Shown: positions 1-8,789 of the stretch, piece by piece
Position numbering within the stretch: the stretch's first letter is position 1
Layout of the letters: every line of letters starts with the position of its first letter
Assembly: GCF_014648675.1 (NCBI RefSeq)
Contig: NZ_BMRO01000007.1
Location: 253,562-317,561 of the forward strand
Length of the DNA stretch: 64,000 nt
From: Actinomadura livida
Lineage (GTDB): Bacteria > Actinomycetota > Actinomycetes > Streptosporangiales > Streptosporangiaceae
Direction: 5' to 3'
Notes under the pieces: generated by a model
Told to the model about the DNA's origin: nothing
Database searches by the model: none
Seen by the model: only the letters and a program-made list of their open reading frames with translations
Position numbers and translations under genes: made by a program

Positions 1-1
1 G

Positions 2-172
2 TTCCCGTTCGTGCCGGTGGAGTTCGACGGGCTGGCGGTGACGCCGTACGTCAACTCCGGAACCGGGCGGCTGGCCTACAGCCTCAAGGCGGCGGCGGTC
101 CGTCCGGCCAACTCCCGTGGCGGCGCGGCCCGCAACTCGGGCAAGGACACGGCTGCGAAGGATGCGGCATGA
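2..172 (+). CDS. AICE-associated conserved hypothetical protein, C-terminal fragment
   Basis: The open frame enters from the left edge and stops at 170-172, so only the last 56 residues are visible. They begin FPFVPVEFDGLAVTPY and end in a basic, Ala-rich tail. From memory this resembles the C-terminus of a short protein often found upstream of traSA in actinomycete integrative elements, whose function is unknown. The stop overlaps the next start in an ATGA, so the two are translationally coupled. The fragment is too short to name a domain. Confidence 0.55.
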   Translation, partial: FPFVPVEFDGLAVTPYVNSGTGRLAYSLKAAAVRPANSRGGAARNSGKDTAAKDAA

Positions 173-366
173 CCATGCTCGCCTGCGCCTTCGCCTTCGT
201 CATGCTCTGCGGGATCGCGGGAGTTGGCCTGCTGCTGGAAGCGGGCGAGCGGCGCCGGTCGGTGCGGTGGGCTCACACCCTGGCCCGGTTCTGCGGTGAC
301 CCGGCCTGCGGGGTGTGCCGCTCCCGGTCGCTGTCGGCGCACGTCCCGCGCGTTCCCGCGAGTTGA
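169..366 (+). CDS. Small AICE membrane protein, hypothetical
   Basis: A 65-residue protein starts at the ATG of an ATGA overlap with the preceding gene, which supports its being real. Residues about 2-23 form one hydrophobic segment (LACAFAFVMLCGIAGVGLLL), followed by a basic stretch and a Cys-rich tail (CGDPACGVC). It is therefore probably a single-span membrane protein with a short cytoplasmic domain that might bind metal. Its place just upstream of the transfer ATPase suggests an accessory role in transfer, but no family is recognised. Confidence 0.55.
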   Translation: MTMLACAFAFVMLCGIAGVGLLLEAGERRRSVRWAHTLARFCGDPACGVCRSRSLSAHVPRVPAS

Positions 367-376
367 TGTCCGGGGT

Positions 377-409
377 GGGGCGGCTGGAGCTGGTACCTCC
401 GGCCGCCCC
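377..409 (+). terminator. Stem-loop between the small gene and traSA
   Basis: GGGGCGGC (377-384) pairs with GCCGCCCC (402-409), and a GGAG/CTCC pair lies inside. No T-run follows, so it may be an attenuator or processing site rather than a full terminator. Confidence 0.35.
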
Positions 410-452
410 GCTTCTCTCCCCTGAACAGCACAAAGAAGAGGTGTGACCCATC

Positions 453-1919
453 ATGGCATGGGAGTTCCGCAAGCTCGCCCCCGGCGAAAACGTCGCCGTC
501 GAAACCCAGCGTGACCCGTTCGCGGCCCCGAAGTGGGCGCCTCCGGTGTGGCACATGCCCGAGGGCCTGGTCCTCATCGTCAACGCCGTCCGCGTCCTCG
601 TCCGCACGGTCGTGTTCCTGGTCCGCAACATCGTCCCCGTCTCGATCACGGCCGGACTTGGCTGGCTCGGCTACGCCTACGGGTGGACCGTCCCCGTCCT
701 GGTCCTGGCCCTCGTCGGCGTCGTCCTGAGCGTGTGGGCGGTGGTGGACCGTCCGTCCTTCGTCCGCTGGATCGCCCGTCCCGTCCAGTCCTGGTGGCGC
801 ATGGTGTTCGTCTACCGGCGGCACTGGCAACCGGTCCTGGTCACCGCGGGCCTGACCAAAGTGCACAAGGGCAGGGAGTACCTGCCCTCCCTCGTCCGGG
901 TCCGCTGCGGCCCGACGTGTGATCGGGTGCTCGTCTGCATGCTCAAAGGCCAAGCGCCCGACGCATGGGAACAGGTCACCGCCAACCTGGCGCACGGCTT
1001 CGGCGCGTCCCTGGTCCGGGTGCGGGACGGGGACCGTCCGGGACGGGTCTGGCTGGAGTTCGTCCGCCGCGATGCCTTCGCCGAACCGATACCGGCCCTC
1101 CCCGTCCCGAACGCCTGCGATGTCGACCTGTCCGGCGTGGAGGTCGGACGGTGCGAGGACGGCTCACCCTGGCGGCTGCGGCTCCTCGGAACCCACGTGT
1201 TGATCGCGGGGGCGACGGGGGCCGGCAAGGGCTCGGTCATCTGGTCTGCCGTCCGCGCACTTCTGCCGCTCATGCTGTCCGGGCTGGTGGAGGTGTGGGC
1301 CATCGACCCGAAACGGATGGAACTCAGCTTCGGGCGGGTGCTGTTCGAGCGGTACGGGCGGTACTCCTCCGATCCCAAGGGCGGGATGGTCGATCTGCTG
1401 GAGGCGGCGGCCGAGGACATGAACGCACGCGCCGAACGCTTCGCGGGCGTGACCCGGTCGTTCACGCCGTCGCGGGAGTTTCCGTTCCGGGTGATCGTGG
1501 TCGATGAGCTGGCGTTCCTGACCGCCTACTGCCCCGAACGCGACCTACGCAAGCGCGCCGAGTCCGCACTGGCCGTGCTCACCTCGCAGGGCCGGTCGGT
1601 GGGGTACTGCGTGATCGGCGCGCAGCAGGACGCGCGCAAAGAGGTCAACAACCTGCGCAACCTGTTCCCCGACCGCATCGCCCTGCGCCTGGACGAGGAC
1701 GAGCAGGTGGACATGGTCCTTGGCGACGGTGCCCGCGACCGCGGCGCCCTGGCCGACCAGATCTCGTCCGTCCCGGAGGTCGGGGCGGGGGTCGGGTTCG
1801 TCCGTCTGGAAACCTCCCCTGACCCGGTGCGGGTCCGGGCCGCGTACGTCTCCGATGCCGATATCCGCGCGATGGTCGCGCTCGGCCTGCCCGACCTGGA
1901 CATCGAGGGGGCCGCGTGA
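453..1919 (+). CDS. TraSA-like FtsK/SpoIIIE DNA translocase for conjugative transfer
   Basis: A 488-residue membrane-anchored ATPase. Residues about 37-60 and 63-96 are two hydrophobic spans, and the soluble motor follows. The Walker A motif GATGAGKG lies near residue 253 and a Walker B strand (RVIVVDELAF) near residue 346, with a QQDAR sensor-like segment after it. In pSAM2-type elements such a protein alone moves double-stranded DNA between hyphae as a hexameric ring. An RBS-like GAAGAG precedes the ATG at 453. The stop is in a GTGA overlap with the replication gene, so both should be made from one message. It lacks the long linker and gamma domain of chromosomal FtsK and is much shorter, which fits the transfer subfamily. 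Confidence 0.85.
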   Translation: MAWEFRKLAPGENVAVETQRDPFAAPKWAPPVWHMPEGLVLIVNAVRVLVRTVVFLVRNIVPVSITAGLGWLGYAYGWTVPVLVLALVGVVLSVWAVVDRPSFVRWIARPVQSWWRMVFVYRRHWQPVLVTAGLTKVHKGREYLPSLVRVRCGPTCDRVLVCMLKGQAPDAWEQVTANLAHGFGASLVRVRDGDRPGRVWLEFVRRDAFAEPIPALPVPNACDVDLSGVEVGRCEDGSPWRLRLLGTHVLIAGATGAGKGSVIWSAVRALLPLMLSGLVEVWAIDPKRMELSFGRVLFERYGRYSSDPKGGMVDLLEAAAEDMNARAERFAGVTRSFTPSREFPFRVIVVDELAFLTAYCPERDLRKRAESALAVLTSQGRSVGYCVIGAQQDARKEVNNLRNLFPDRIALRLDEDEQVDMVLGDGARDRGALADQISSVPEVGAGVGFVRLETSPDPVRVRAAYVSDADIRAMVALGLPDLDIEGAA

Positions 1920-3589
1920 AGCAACCCACTCTCGACGCTCCCGACGGGCCCGAGCCGGAACCGGTGGTCAAGACGCTGCCTCCGCTGGCGCGGGGTGTGC
2001 TGGAAGCGGTCGCGGTCGAACACGGCGTCTGCATCCGCCCCGTGCCCATGCGACGCGTCGACCTGAACACCGGTGCAGCCGAGGTGGTGTATGTCCCGTG
2101 CGGTCACACCCTGGCCTCGGTCTGCCCGTCCTGCGCTGAACGCAAGCGCCAGCTGAGGGCCGTGCAGTGCTCCCAGGGCTGGCACCTGACCGAAGAACCC
2201 GTCATCACGCGCGCTGACCCGGACGAGGAACAGCGCGGGTGGATGGAACTGCGGGCGCACGCGGCGGCGGCCCGTGACCGAGCAGCCGAGGATGGCACGG
2301 CGGACGGGGAAGACTCCGAGTTCTGGGACGCGGTCATACGTGACCTCGACAACGAGCTCGAACGCACCGGGGTGCGCGGTGCCCTCAAGACCGATGAGGG
2401 AAGCAAGGGCCGGCGGACGCGGTCGACCCGGCGGCGGCAGGATGCGCCGGACCTTCCCCGGCGGCCGGTCGACTCCCGCACGGTCGGCAAAGTCTTCCGA
2501 GGCAAGGACGGCAAGGCGTTCCGGCCCTCGATCTTCCTCACCCTGACCCTGGACTCCTACGGGCGGGTGCGCTCGGACGGAACCCCGGTCGACCCCGACG
2601 CCTACGACTACACGCGGGCCGCGCGGGACGCTCTGCACTTCTCCAAGCTGGTCGATCGGTTCGTGCAGAACCTGCGCCGGTTCGTCGGCTACGACGTGCA
2701 GTACTTCGCCGCCGTCGAACCACAACGCCGCCTCGCTCCCCACCTGCACATGGCCATACGCGGCACCATCTCCCGCGCCGAACTGCGCCAAGTGGTCGCG
2801 GCCACCTACCACCAGGTGTGGTGGCCCTCCACCGATCGCGTCGTCTTCGAGGGGGAGCAGCTCCCGGTCTGGGACGAGGCAGCCGGTCCAGAGGGCGGGT
2901 ACCTCGACCCCGCAACCGGTGAAGTGCTCCCGACCTGGGATGAGGCACTTGACGCTCTCGGCCAAGACCCCGACGCCGAACCCCTGCACGTGGTCAGGTT
3001 CGGGCGGCAGATCGACGCACAAGGCGTGCTGGCCGACTCCCCGCAGTCGCGCAAGCTCATCGGCTACCTGACCAAGTACCTCGTCAAGGGCGTAGCCGAA
3101 TGCCACCAGGCAAAGACAAGCGCGCAGCGCGAACACGTCGACCGGATGGCCGAAGCACTGCGCTACGAACCGTGCTCACCCACGTGCGCGAACTGGCTGC
3201 GCTACGGCATCCAACCCAAGAACCCCCGCAAGGGCCTCACACCCGGCTACTGCAAGGGCAAGGCACACCGACGCGAACACCTCGGCTACGGCGGCCGCCG
3301 CGTCCTGGTCTCCCGCAAATGGTCCGGCAAGACCCTGGCCGACCACAAAGCCGACCGCAAAGCCTGGGTCCTCGCACGGCTGGCTGAGGCCGGTGTCCCC
3401 GTCACCAACCCGGCCGACCCGAACGCCGTTCACGTCTGGGAACGCGCGGGGCCTGGCGACCCGGACGTGAAACCCGCAGAGCAACGCCTACTGCTGCTGA
3501 TCAACGAACGCATCCATCGACGCAAGCAACTCGACCAAGCCACCCACAACCCAACCCCCGAACTTTCGGCAACTCCGGAGGCAGCGTGA
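1916..3589 (+). CDS. RepSA-like rolling-circle replication initiator
   Basis: A 557-residue protein. The N-terminal part has a Cys/His cluster (PCGH...CPSC, residues about 61-76) like a zinc ribbon. The centre has LTLTLDSYG, then the HUH metal-binding motif PHLHMA at about residues 275-280. A Tyr-rich segment, GYLTKYLVKG at about residues 382-391, holds the likely nicking tyrosine. These are hallmarks of the actinomycete RepSA family, which nicks the element's double-strand origin after excision. It starts at a GTG overlapping the traSA stop and its own stop overlaps the excisionase start. The origin itself was not located; in pSAM2-like elements it can lie in or near rep. Confidence 0.85.
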   Translation: MKQPTLDAPDGPEPEPVVKTLPPLARGVLEAVAVEHGVCIRPVPMRRVDLNTGAAEVVYVPCGHTLASVCPSCAERKRQLRAVQCSQGWHLTEEPVITRADPDEEQRGWMELRAHAAAARDRAAEDGTADGEDSEFWDAVIRDLDNELERTGVRGALKTDEGSKGRRTRSTRRRQDAPDLPRRPVDSRTVGKVFRGKDGKAFRPSIFLTLTLDSYGRVRSDGTPVDPDAYDYTRAARDALHFSKLVDRFVQNLRRFVGYDVQYFAAVEPQRRLAPHLHMAIRGTISRAELRQVVAATYHQVWWPSTDRVVFEGEQLPVWDEAAGPEGGYLDPATGEVLPTWDEALDALGQDPDAEPLHVVRFGRQIDAQGVLADSPQSRKLIGYLTKYLVKGVAECHQAKTSAQREHVDRMAEALRYEPCSPTCANWLRYGIQPKNPRKGLTPGYCKGKAHRREHLGYGGRRVLVSRKWSGKTLADHKADRKAWVLARLAEAGVPVTNPADPNAVHVWERAGPGDPDVKPAEQRLLLLINERIHRRKQLDQATHNPTPELSATPEAA

Positions 3590-3780
3590 GCGGCAAGCGG
3601 GATGAACTTCTCACGGTTGACCAGGTGCTCGAAGAACTCGGCGGGATCTCTCGGCGGACCTTCTACCGGTGGCGGGAGATCGGTCGGGCTCCGGCTGGGT
3701 TCAAGCTCCCCAACGGCGAGATCCGCATCTATCGGAGTGATCTCGACGCGTGGCTCTGGTCGCTGCGGGAGGCGGCGTGA
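3586..3780 (+). CDS. Excisionase, MerR/AlpA-type helix-turn-helix
   Basis: A 64-residue protein with one small winged-helix DNA-binding domain: LTVDQVLEELGGISRRTFYRWR is the helix-turn-helix and LPNGEIRIYRSDLDAWL the wing. This is the usual form of Xis in actinomycete integrative elements, which bends DNA at the attachment site and steers the integrase toward excision. It starts in a GTGA overlap with rep, preceded by CCGGAG, and ends in a GTGA overlap with the integrase start. Confidence 0.85.
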   Translation: MSGKRDELLTVDQVLEELGGISRRTFYRWREIGRAPAGFKLPNGEIRIYRSDLDAWLWSLREAA

Positions 3781-5159
3781 ACACGTCCTACAAGGTCAAG
3801 TTCTGGGAGACCCGACCGAACAAAGCGGGGCCGAGGTCAGACAAGCCGGGCAAGGTCATCTCGTACACCGCGCGTTGGACGGTCGGCGGCCGTGAGAAGT
3901 CCCGGACGTTCGAACGGTCTTCACAGGCAAAGAGCTTCCTGTCTGACCTCAGGCAGGCTGCCAAGAACGGTGAGGCGTTCGATACGGACACGGGCCTTCC
4001 GCTGTCCACGCTCAAAGCGGCGACCGCTCGGACGTGGTTGGAGTTCGCACGTGCCTACGTCAAGGCGCGTTGGCCTCATGCGGCTGCCAAGTCTCGGGAG
4101 GGCCTCACCGACACCATGACGGCCGTGACGCTCGTGTTCGTCAAGGACATGCCCGGTCGTCCTGACGCGTCCCTCCTCCGGGTGCTTCTCCGGCGATTTG
4201 TCTTCGTGCCGGACGATCGCCGTCCCGACATGTCGGCCGAACTGGGCACGGCGCTTCGCTGGCTGGAGTCGGCGTCCATGCCGATTACCGAACTGGACGA
4301 ACCGCGATTGGCTCGGGCCGCGCTGGAAACCCTCGCGCTCCAACTCGACGGGCAACCCGCGGCCTCCTCGACGTTCCGGCGCAAGCGGGCGGTGTTCAAG
4401 CATGCGCTCGGCTACGCGGTCGAACTGGGGGAGTTGGCGGCCAACCCCCTGGACCGAGTGAAGTGGCGTCCTCCCAAGCAGAACGGGGCCGTTGATCGGC
4501 GGGTCGTCGTGAATCCGTCCCAAGCTCGCGAGCTGCTGACGGCGGTTTCCTATGTCGGCCGGTCTCGGGGGCCTCGGCTGCGGGCGATGTTCGGGTGCAT
4601 GTACTTCGCCGGCCTTCGCCCGGCTGAGGCCGCTGGGCTGCGTCGGCAGGACTGCGAACTTCCGGCAACCGGGTGGGGGCTGATCACGCTGAAGAAGACC
4701 CGGCCCCAGACCAACAAGCGATACACCGACTCGGGGGAGACCTTCGATGATCGGGGCCTCAAGCATCGGGAGGACGACATCGTGCGGCCTGTCCCGATCC
4801 CTCCCGAGTTGGTGACGATGCTCCGGGAACACCTCGACGCCTTCGGGACGGCCGAGGATGGTCGGCTGTTCGTCACCAGTGGCGGCCGGTCGTTCTCCGG
4901 CTCGGCGTACGCGCAGGTGTGGAAGCGGGCTCGCGTCCTGGCGCTCGCTCCGGATCAGGTCGAATCGCCGTTGGCGGCCCGGCCGTACGACCTGCGGCAT
5001 GCGGCGGTGTCGCTCTGGCTCAATGCGGGCGTCCATGCGCCCGAAGCGGCCGAACGCGCTGGCCACGGGGTCGATGTGATGTTGCGTGTGTACGCCAGGT
5101 GCATCGATGGGCAGCGGGAGGTAGCCAACCAGCGCATCGAGGACGCGTTGGCGGCATGA
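3777..5159 (+). CDS. Tyrosine site-specific integrase
   Basis: A 460-residue tyrosine recombinase. The N-terminal region (residues about 1-75, RWTVGGREKSRTFE) is an AP2-like arm-binding domain, followed by a core-binding domain. The catalytic domain shows the first Arg in GLRPAEAAGLR (about residue 280), then YDLRHAAVSLWLNAG (about 402), GH in RAGHGVDVM, and the nucleophile in RVYARC (about 438). The first His of the usual HxxR box is Tyr here, as in other AICE integrases. I chose GTG at 3777 because it overlaps the xis stop; an in-frame GTG at 3750 would add nine residues inside xis. The target is inferred to be the adjacent tRNA-Arg. Confidence 0.9.
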   Translation: MNTSYKVKFWETRPNKAGPRSDKPGKVISYTARWTVGGREKSRTFERSSQAKSFLSDLRQAAKNGEAFDTDTGLPLSTLKAATARTWLEFARAYVKARWPHAAAKSREGLTDTMTAVTLVFVKDMPGRPDASLLRVLLRRFVFVPDDRRPDMSAELGTALRWLESASMPITELDEPRLARAALETLALQLDGQPAASSTFRRKRAVFKHALGYAVELGELAANPLDRVKWRPPKQNGAVDRRVVVNPSQARELLTAVSYVGRSRGPRLRAMFGCMYFAGLRPAEAAGLRRQDCELPATGWGLITLKKTRPQTNKRYTDSGETFDDRGLKHREDDIVRPVPIPPELVTMLREHLDAFGTAEDGRLFVTSGGRSFSGSAYAQVWKRARVLALAPDQVESPLAARPYDLRHAAVSLWLNAGVHAPEAAERAGHGVDVMLRVYARCIDGQREVANQRIEDALAA

Positions 5160-5174
5160 TCGGCAACTGCGGTG

Positions 5175-5211
5175 GAGAGGCTCCGGGGCGTTCCGGGGCC
5201 TCTCTTGTCTT
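5175..5211 (+). terminator. Intrinsic terminator after the integrase
   Basis: GAGAGGC (5175-5181) pairs with GCCTCTC (5198-5204), with an inner CCGG/CCGG pair, and is followed by TTGTCTT. It lies 15 bases after the integrase stop and probably ends the element's operon. Confidence 0.7.
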
Positions 5212-5363
5212 GTGTGCTGACCTGGGCAAACGTGGACGGAGTCATTCCGCGTATATTCCGGGAACAGTGCCGCGCGGTTGCGTTCGGTGGCATCTGGCTG
5301 CATCCGGCCGAACGGACGCGAGAGGCGTTCTCGCAGGTCAGGGTGTTGATCGGCTGGTGGGGG

Positions 5364-5440
5364 TGGCGCGCCCGGCAGGATTCGAACCCGCGACCGTCGG
5401 ATTAGAAGTCCGATGCTCTGTCCAGCTGAGCTACGGGCGC
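5364..5440 (-). tRNA. tRNA-Arg (anticodon TCT), likely AICE attachment site
   Basis: Read on the minus strand, GCGCCCG (5440-5434) pairs with CGGGCGC (5374-5368) as the acceptor stem. The D arm has AGCTCAGCTGGACAGAGC. The anticodon arm has loop CTTCTAA with TCT, and the T arm has GGTTCGAATCC. The discriminator base is G (5367) and CCA is encoded at 5366-5364. The gene is intact: 74 bases, or 77 with CCA. Its 3' end points at the integrase gene, the usual geometry for an element inserted in a tRNA 3' end. A TACACT (5473-5468, minus) may be its -10 box. Confidence 0.95.
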
Positions 5441-5554
5441 TCGGCGCCCGGCGGGACGCCGGGACACAGTGTAAGGGGGCGGGTCCTCCGGCTCCACATC
5501 TATATCGGGCTATCGGTGCGGGTGGGGGTGGTGGGGGTTCTATCTTTGGGTGCT

Positions 5555-6346
5555 GTGGCGGTGGATTTCGAGGTGCCGCTCTCCGGTGGGGACGTGTCGG
5601 AGGGTGTGGTGCGGGTCGGGGAGACGGTACGGAGGCCGCTGAGGGCGCACAGTCCGGCGGTGCACGGGGTGCTGCGGCATCTCGAGGCGGTGGGGTTCGA
5701 CGGGGCGCCGCGGGTGCTCGGGATCGACGAGCGGGGGCGGGAGGTCCTCAGCTGGGTGCCGGGGGAGGTGCCTCGGCGGCCGCTGGAGGGGCATGTCGTT
5801 TCGGACGAGGTGCTCAAAGGGGTCGGGCGGCTGCTGCGGCGGTACCACGACGCGGTGGAGTCGTATGAGGCGCCGGAGGGGGCGCCCTGGGACGGGGTGA
5901 CCTCGAACCTGGACGGGGAGCCCGAGGTCATCGGGCATTGTGATGTGACGCCGGAGAATGTGGTCTTCCGGGGCGGGGTGCCGGTCGCGCTGATCGATTT
6001 CGATCTGGCGCGGCCCACGACGCGGTTGTTCGATGTGGTGACGGCGCTGCGGCATTGGGGGCCCATCGCCGATCCCGCGGACAGGGACGCGCTGCTCTAC
6101 CGGGTGGATGTCGGGCGTCGGTTGCGGGTCTTCTGTGATGCGTACGGGCTGGACGAGGTGCGGCGGCGGGAAGTGCTGCCGGCGGCTCGGGTGAGGTTCG
6201 AGCGGTCCTATCGGGCGATGCGGCTTCGTGCGGAGGGCGGGGGGAGTTGGGGGCGGATGTGGCGTGGGGGTGCCGGGCAGCGGATACGGCGGGCGCAGGA
6301 CTGGCTGGAGCGGCACTGGGACGAGCTTGATGCGCGTCTCTGCTGA
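5555..6346 (+). CDS. APH/choline-kinase-fold phosphotransferase
   Basis: About 263 residues with the aminoglycoside phosphotransferase fold. The catalytic loop [12 protein letters not shown] carries the HxDxxxxN motif, and the metal-binding LIDFDLARP follows. The N-lobe is short, starting [17 protein letters not shown]. Such proteins in actinomycetes are mostly of unknown substrate; antibiotic resistance cannot be concluded. The open frame extends far upstream through the tRNA, so the start is uncertain; GTG at 5555 or 5561 is preferred because family similarity begins there. The end overlaps the cobD start by 17 bases, so it is co-transcribed with cobalamin genes, but a role in that pathway is not established. 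Confidence 0.75.
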   Translation: MAVDFEVPLSGGDVSEGVVRVGETVRRPLRAHSPAVHGVLRHLEAVGFDGAPRVLGIDERGREVLSWVPGEVPRRPLEGHVVSDEVLKGVGRLLRRYHDAVESYEAPEGAPWDGVTSNLDGEPEVIGHCDVTPENVVFRGGVPVALIDFDLARPTTRLFDVVTALRHWGPIADPADRDALLYRVDVGRRLRVFCDAYGLDEVRRREVLPAARVRFERSYRAMRLRAEGGGSWGRMWRGGAGQRIRRAQDWLERHWDELDARLC

Positions 6347-7226
6347 GGGTCTGGTCCTCGGGGTCGCGCTGGACGCGCTTCTCGGGGATCCGAAGAAATG
6401 GCATCCGGTCGCCGGGTTCGGGCGGGTCGCTTCGGTGGCCGAGCGGTATCTGTATGGCGATACGCGGTGGCGTGGGGTCGTTTACGTCGGCGTTCTTGTG
6501 GTGGGTGCCGGGGCGCTCGGCGTTGGGATCGAGCGGGTCGCGCGGGGGCGTGTTGCGCATGGGCTGGCTACCGCGGGCGTTACCTGGGCCGTGCTCGGGG
6601 GGACGTCGCTGGGGCGCGAGGGGCTTGTCATGGCGCGCTTCTTGGAGCGGGGGGATTTGGAGGCGGCCAGGGAAAGGCTCCCTCATCTGTGTGCTCGGGA
6701 TCCGCGGGGGCTTGATGCCGGAGGGCTGACGCGGGCCGTTGTCGAATCGGTGGCGGAGAACACGTCGGACGCGTCCATCGCGCCGTTGTTCTGGGGTGCT
6801 GTCGGGGGTGTTCCGGGGTTGCTCATGTATCGGGCCGTCAACACGCTCGACGCGATGGTCGGGTACCGGAATTCACGGTACGAGCGCTTCGGGTGGGCCG
6901 CGGCGCGGCTGGACGATGCCGTCAATTGGGTGCCCGCCCGGGTGACCGGAGGATTGGTCGCCCTTTGTTCGGGGCGCGGTGCGTGGCGGGTGCTGCTGCG
7001 GGACGGCGGCAAGCATCCGAGTCCCAACGCAGGACGTTGTGAGGCCGCCTTCGCCGGGGCTCTCGGGGTGCGGCTCGGGGGCGTGAACGAGTACGGGGGA
7101 CGGGTCGAGAAGCGGCCCGAGATGGGGGACGGCCGAGCCCCCGAAGTGCGGGACATTCGCAGGGCCGTCCGGCTTTCGGCGGCGGTGACGTTCGCGGCCG
7201 CGGCCGTGATCTGGAGCCTCAGGTGA
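6330..7226 (+). CDS. cobD: Adenosylcobinamide-phosphate synthase (CobD/CbiB)
   Basis: A 298-residue integral membrane enzyme that joins adenosylcobyric acid to (R)-1-aminopropan-2-ol (or its phosphate) to make adenosylcobinamide (phosphate). Typical signatures are present: [15 protein letters not shown] near the N-terminus, [18 protein letters not shown] in the middle, [13 protein letters not shown], and [17 protein letters not shown]. Several hydrophobic spans alternate with these loops. The ATG at 6330 is chosen because homologues begin at this point. The stop overlaps the cobQ start in a GTGA. The amine donor step would use CobC, encoded in the second cobalamin block at 39229. Confidence 0.93.
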   Translation: MRVSAEGLVLGVALDALLGDPKKWHPVAGFGRVASVAERYLYGDTRWRGVVYVGVLVVGAGALGVGIERVARGRVAHGLATAGVTWAVLGGTSLGREGLVMARFLERGDLEAARERLPHLCARDPRGLDAGGLTRAVVESVAENTSDASIAPLFWGAVGGVPGLLMYRAVNTLDAMVGYRNSRYERFGWAAARLDDAVNWVPARVTGGLVALCSGRGAWRVLLRDGGKHPSPNAGRCEAAFAGALGVRLGGVNEYGGRVEKRPEMGDGRAPEVRDIRRAVRLSAAVTFAAAAVIWSLR

Positions 7227-8743
7227 CGGGGCTTCTGGTCGCGGGGACCACCTCGGACGCGGGCAAGAGCGTGGTCACGGCGGGATTGTGCCGGTGGCTC
7301 GCGAGAAAGGGCGTCAAGGTCGCGCCGTTCAAGGCCCAGAACATGTCGCTGAACTCGATGGTCACGGGCGACGGGGCGGAGATCGGGCGGGCGCAGTACA
7401 TGCAGGCGCAGGCGGCCGGGGTCGAGCCCAGGGCCGTGATGAACCCGGTGCTGCTCAAGCCGGGGAGCGATCGGCGCAGTCAGATCGTGGTTCTGGGGCG
7501 GCCTGTGGCGGAGGTCGACGCGCTGCAGTACGGGGAGCGCAAGGGGTGGCTCCACGGTGTCGTGCAGGACAGTTTCGCGGAATTGCGCGCTGACTATGAC
7601 GTGGTGATCTGCGAAGGGGCCGGTAGTCCCGCCGAGATAAATCTGCGTGGCGGCGACATCGTGAACATGGGGTTCGCCAGGGCCGCCGATCTGCCGGTCA
7701 TCGTGGTGGGCGACATCGATCGCGGTGGTGTCTTCGCGTCGTTGTACGGGACGGTGGCGCTGCTCGAACCCGAGGACCAGGCGCTGATCGCGGGCTTCGT
7801 CATCAACAAGTTCCGGGGTGCCAGGGAATTGCTGGAGCCGGGGCTCGCGCAGCTCATGGCGCTGACCGGGCGTCCGACGCTCGGGGTGCTGCCGTGGACG
7901 CTCGGGCTGTATCTGGACTCCGAGGACACTCTGGCATTGGACGCGCCCCGGCCGGATGCCAAGGGGCCGGTGGGCGGGGAAACGCTGCGGGTCGTGGTGG
8001 TGCGTTTTCCGCGCATCTCGAATTTCACGGATCTGGACGCGCTGGCCTGCGAGCCCGGTGTCGTCGTCCGCTATGCGGCCAGTGTCGGGGATCTGGCCGA
8101 GGCCGATCTCGTCGTCCTGCCTGGAACGCGGGCCACGGTGAGCGATCTGGCCTGGCTGCGCGAGCGGGGAATGGCCGACGAGATCAGAAGGCGGGCCGAG
8201 CAGGAAAAGCCGGTGCTCGGCATCTGCGGCGGCTACCAGATGCTCGGCGGGGAAATCGTCGATCGCGTTGAGTCCGGGGCGGGGAGCGTCCAAGGTCTCG
8301 GCCTCCTTCCGGCGCGGGTCGTGTTCGGGGAAGAGAAGGTGCTAGGGCGGCCGGAAGGGCGTGCCTACGGGGAGGACGTCCACGCGTACGAAATCCACCA
8401 TGGCGTTGTGACCGCAGAGGGTGAACCGTTCCTCGACGGGTGCCGGAAAGGCGCCGTCTGGGGGACGACCTGGCACGGCGCCATGGAGAACGACGGATTC
8501 CGGCGCGCGTTCCTGCGTGATGTGGCCCACATGAGCGGACGCGATTTCACACCCGCCCCGGACGTGTCGTTCGCAGCCCTCCGGGAGGCGACCCTCGACA
8601 CGCTCGGCGACCTCGTGGAAGAGCATCTCGACACCGCCGCCGTCTGGCGGATCATCGAGCGCGGCACGCCGCCCGGCCTGCCCGTCGTCCCTCCCGGCGG
8701 GGCGCCGGATCCGGCGGGCGGCCCCGGTACGGCGGTAGGGTGA
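7223..8743 (+). CDS. cobQ: Cobyric acid synthase (CobQ)
   Basis: A 506-residue glutamine-dependent amidotransferase that amidates four side chains of adenosylcobyrinic acid a,c-diamide to give adenosylcobyric acid. The N-terminal dethiobiotin-synthetase-like domain begins [19 protein letters not shown] (P-loop) and continues with [10 protein letters not shown] and RAQYMQA. The C-terminal class I glutaminase-like domain has the nucleophile Cys in [18 protein letters not shown], and a catalytic His in [12 protein letters not shown]. Length fits the family. It is coupled to cobD by a GTGA overlap and its product is the CobD substrate. Confidence 0.95.
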   Translation: MTGLLVAGTTSDAGKSVVTAGLCRWLARKGVKVAPFKAQNMSLNSMVTGDGAEIGRAQYMQAQAAGVEPRAVMNPVLLKPGSDRRSQIVVLGRPVAEVDALQYGERKGWLHGVVQDSFAELRADYDVVICEGAGSPAEINLRGGDIVNMGFARAADLPVIVVGDIDRGGVFASLYGTVALLEPEDQALIAGFVINKFRGARELLEPGLAQLMALTGRPTLGVLPWTLGLYLDSEDTLALDAPRPDAKGPVGGETLRVVVVRFPRISNFTDLDALACEPGVVVRYAASVGDLAEADLVVLPGTRATVSDLAWLRERGMADEIRRRAEQEKPVLGICGGYQMLGGEIVDRVESGAGSVQGLGLLPARVVFGEEKVLGRPEGRAYGEDVHAYEIHHGVVTAEGEPFLDGCRKGAVWGTTWHGAMENDGFRRAFLRDVAHMSGRDFTPAPDVSFAALREATLDTLGDLVEEHLDTAAVWRIIERGTPPGLPVVPPGGAPDPAGGPGTAVG

Positions 8744-8789
8744 TCCCTTCGATGGCACCGGCCGCACCAGGCACCAGGAGGAACGTCCC

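Larger units (their letters stand above)
1..5410 (+). mobile_element. Right part of an integrated AICE (pSAM2-like element) at tRNA-Arg
   Basis: Consecutive plus-strand genes encode an FtsK/Tra-type ATPase, a HUH-type replication initiator, a small excisionase and a tyrosine integrase. The last four are linked by 4-base GTGA overlaps. The integrase lies next to the 3' end of a tRNA-Arg gene on the opposite strand. This order (tra-rep-xis-int-tRNA) is the backbone of actinomycete integrative and conjugative elements, which replicate as rolling circles and transfer double-stranded DNA. The attachment core should lie in the 3' half of the tRNA, about 5364-5410. The left end and the second attachment site are outside the window, so the size of the element is unknown. 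No regulator (KorSA/Pra type) or spd gene is visible in this part. Confidence 0.85.

Noticed and set aside
4919-6346. Single 475-residue open frame from int to the cobD region
   Set aside because: It runs through the integrase gene and the tRNA-Arg in another frame; only the part from about 5555 shows a protein family (APH fold).
5555-6346. Aminoglycoside resistance gene
   Set aside because: The APH fold is clear, but the short N-lobe and location in front of cobD do not match known resistance enzymes; called only as a phosphotransferase.
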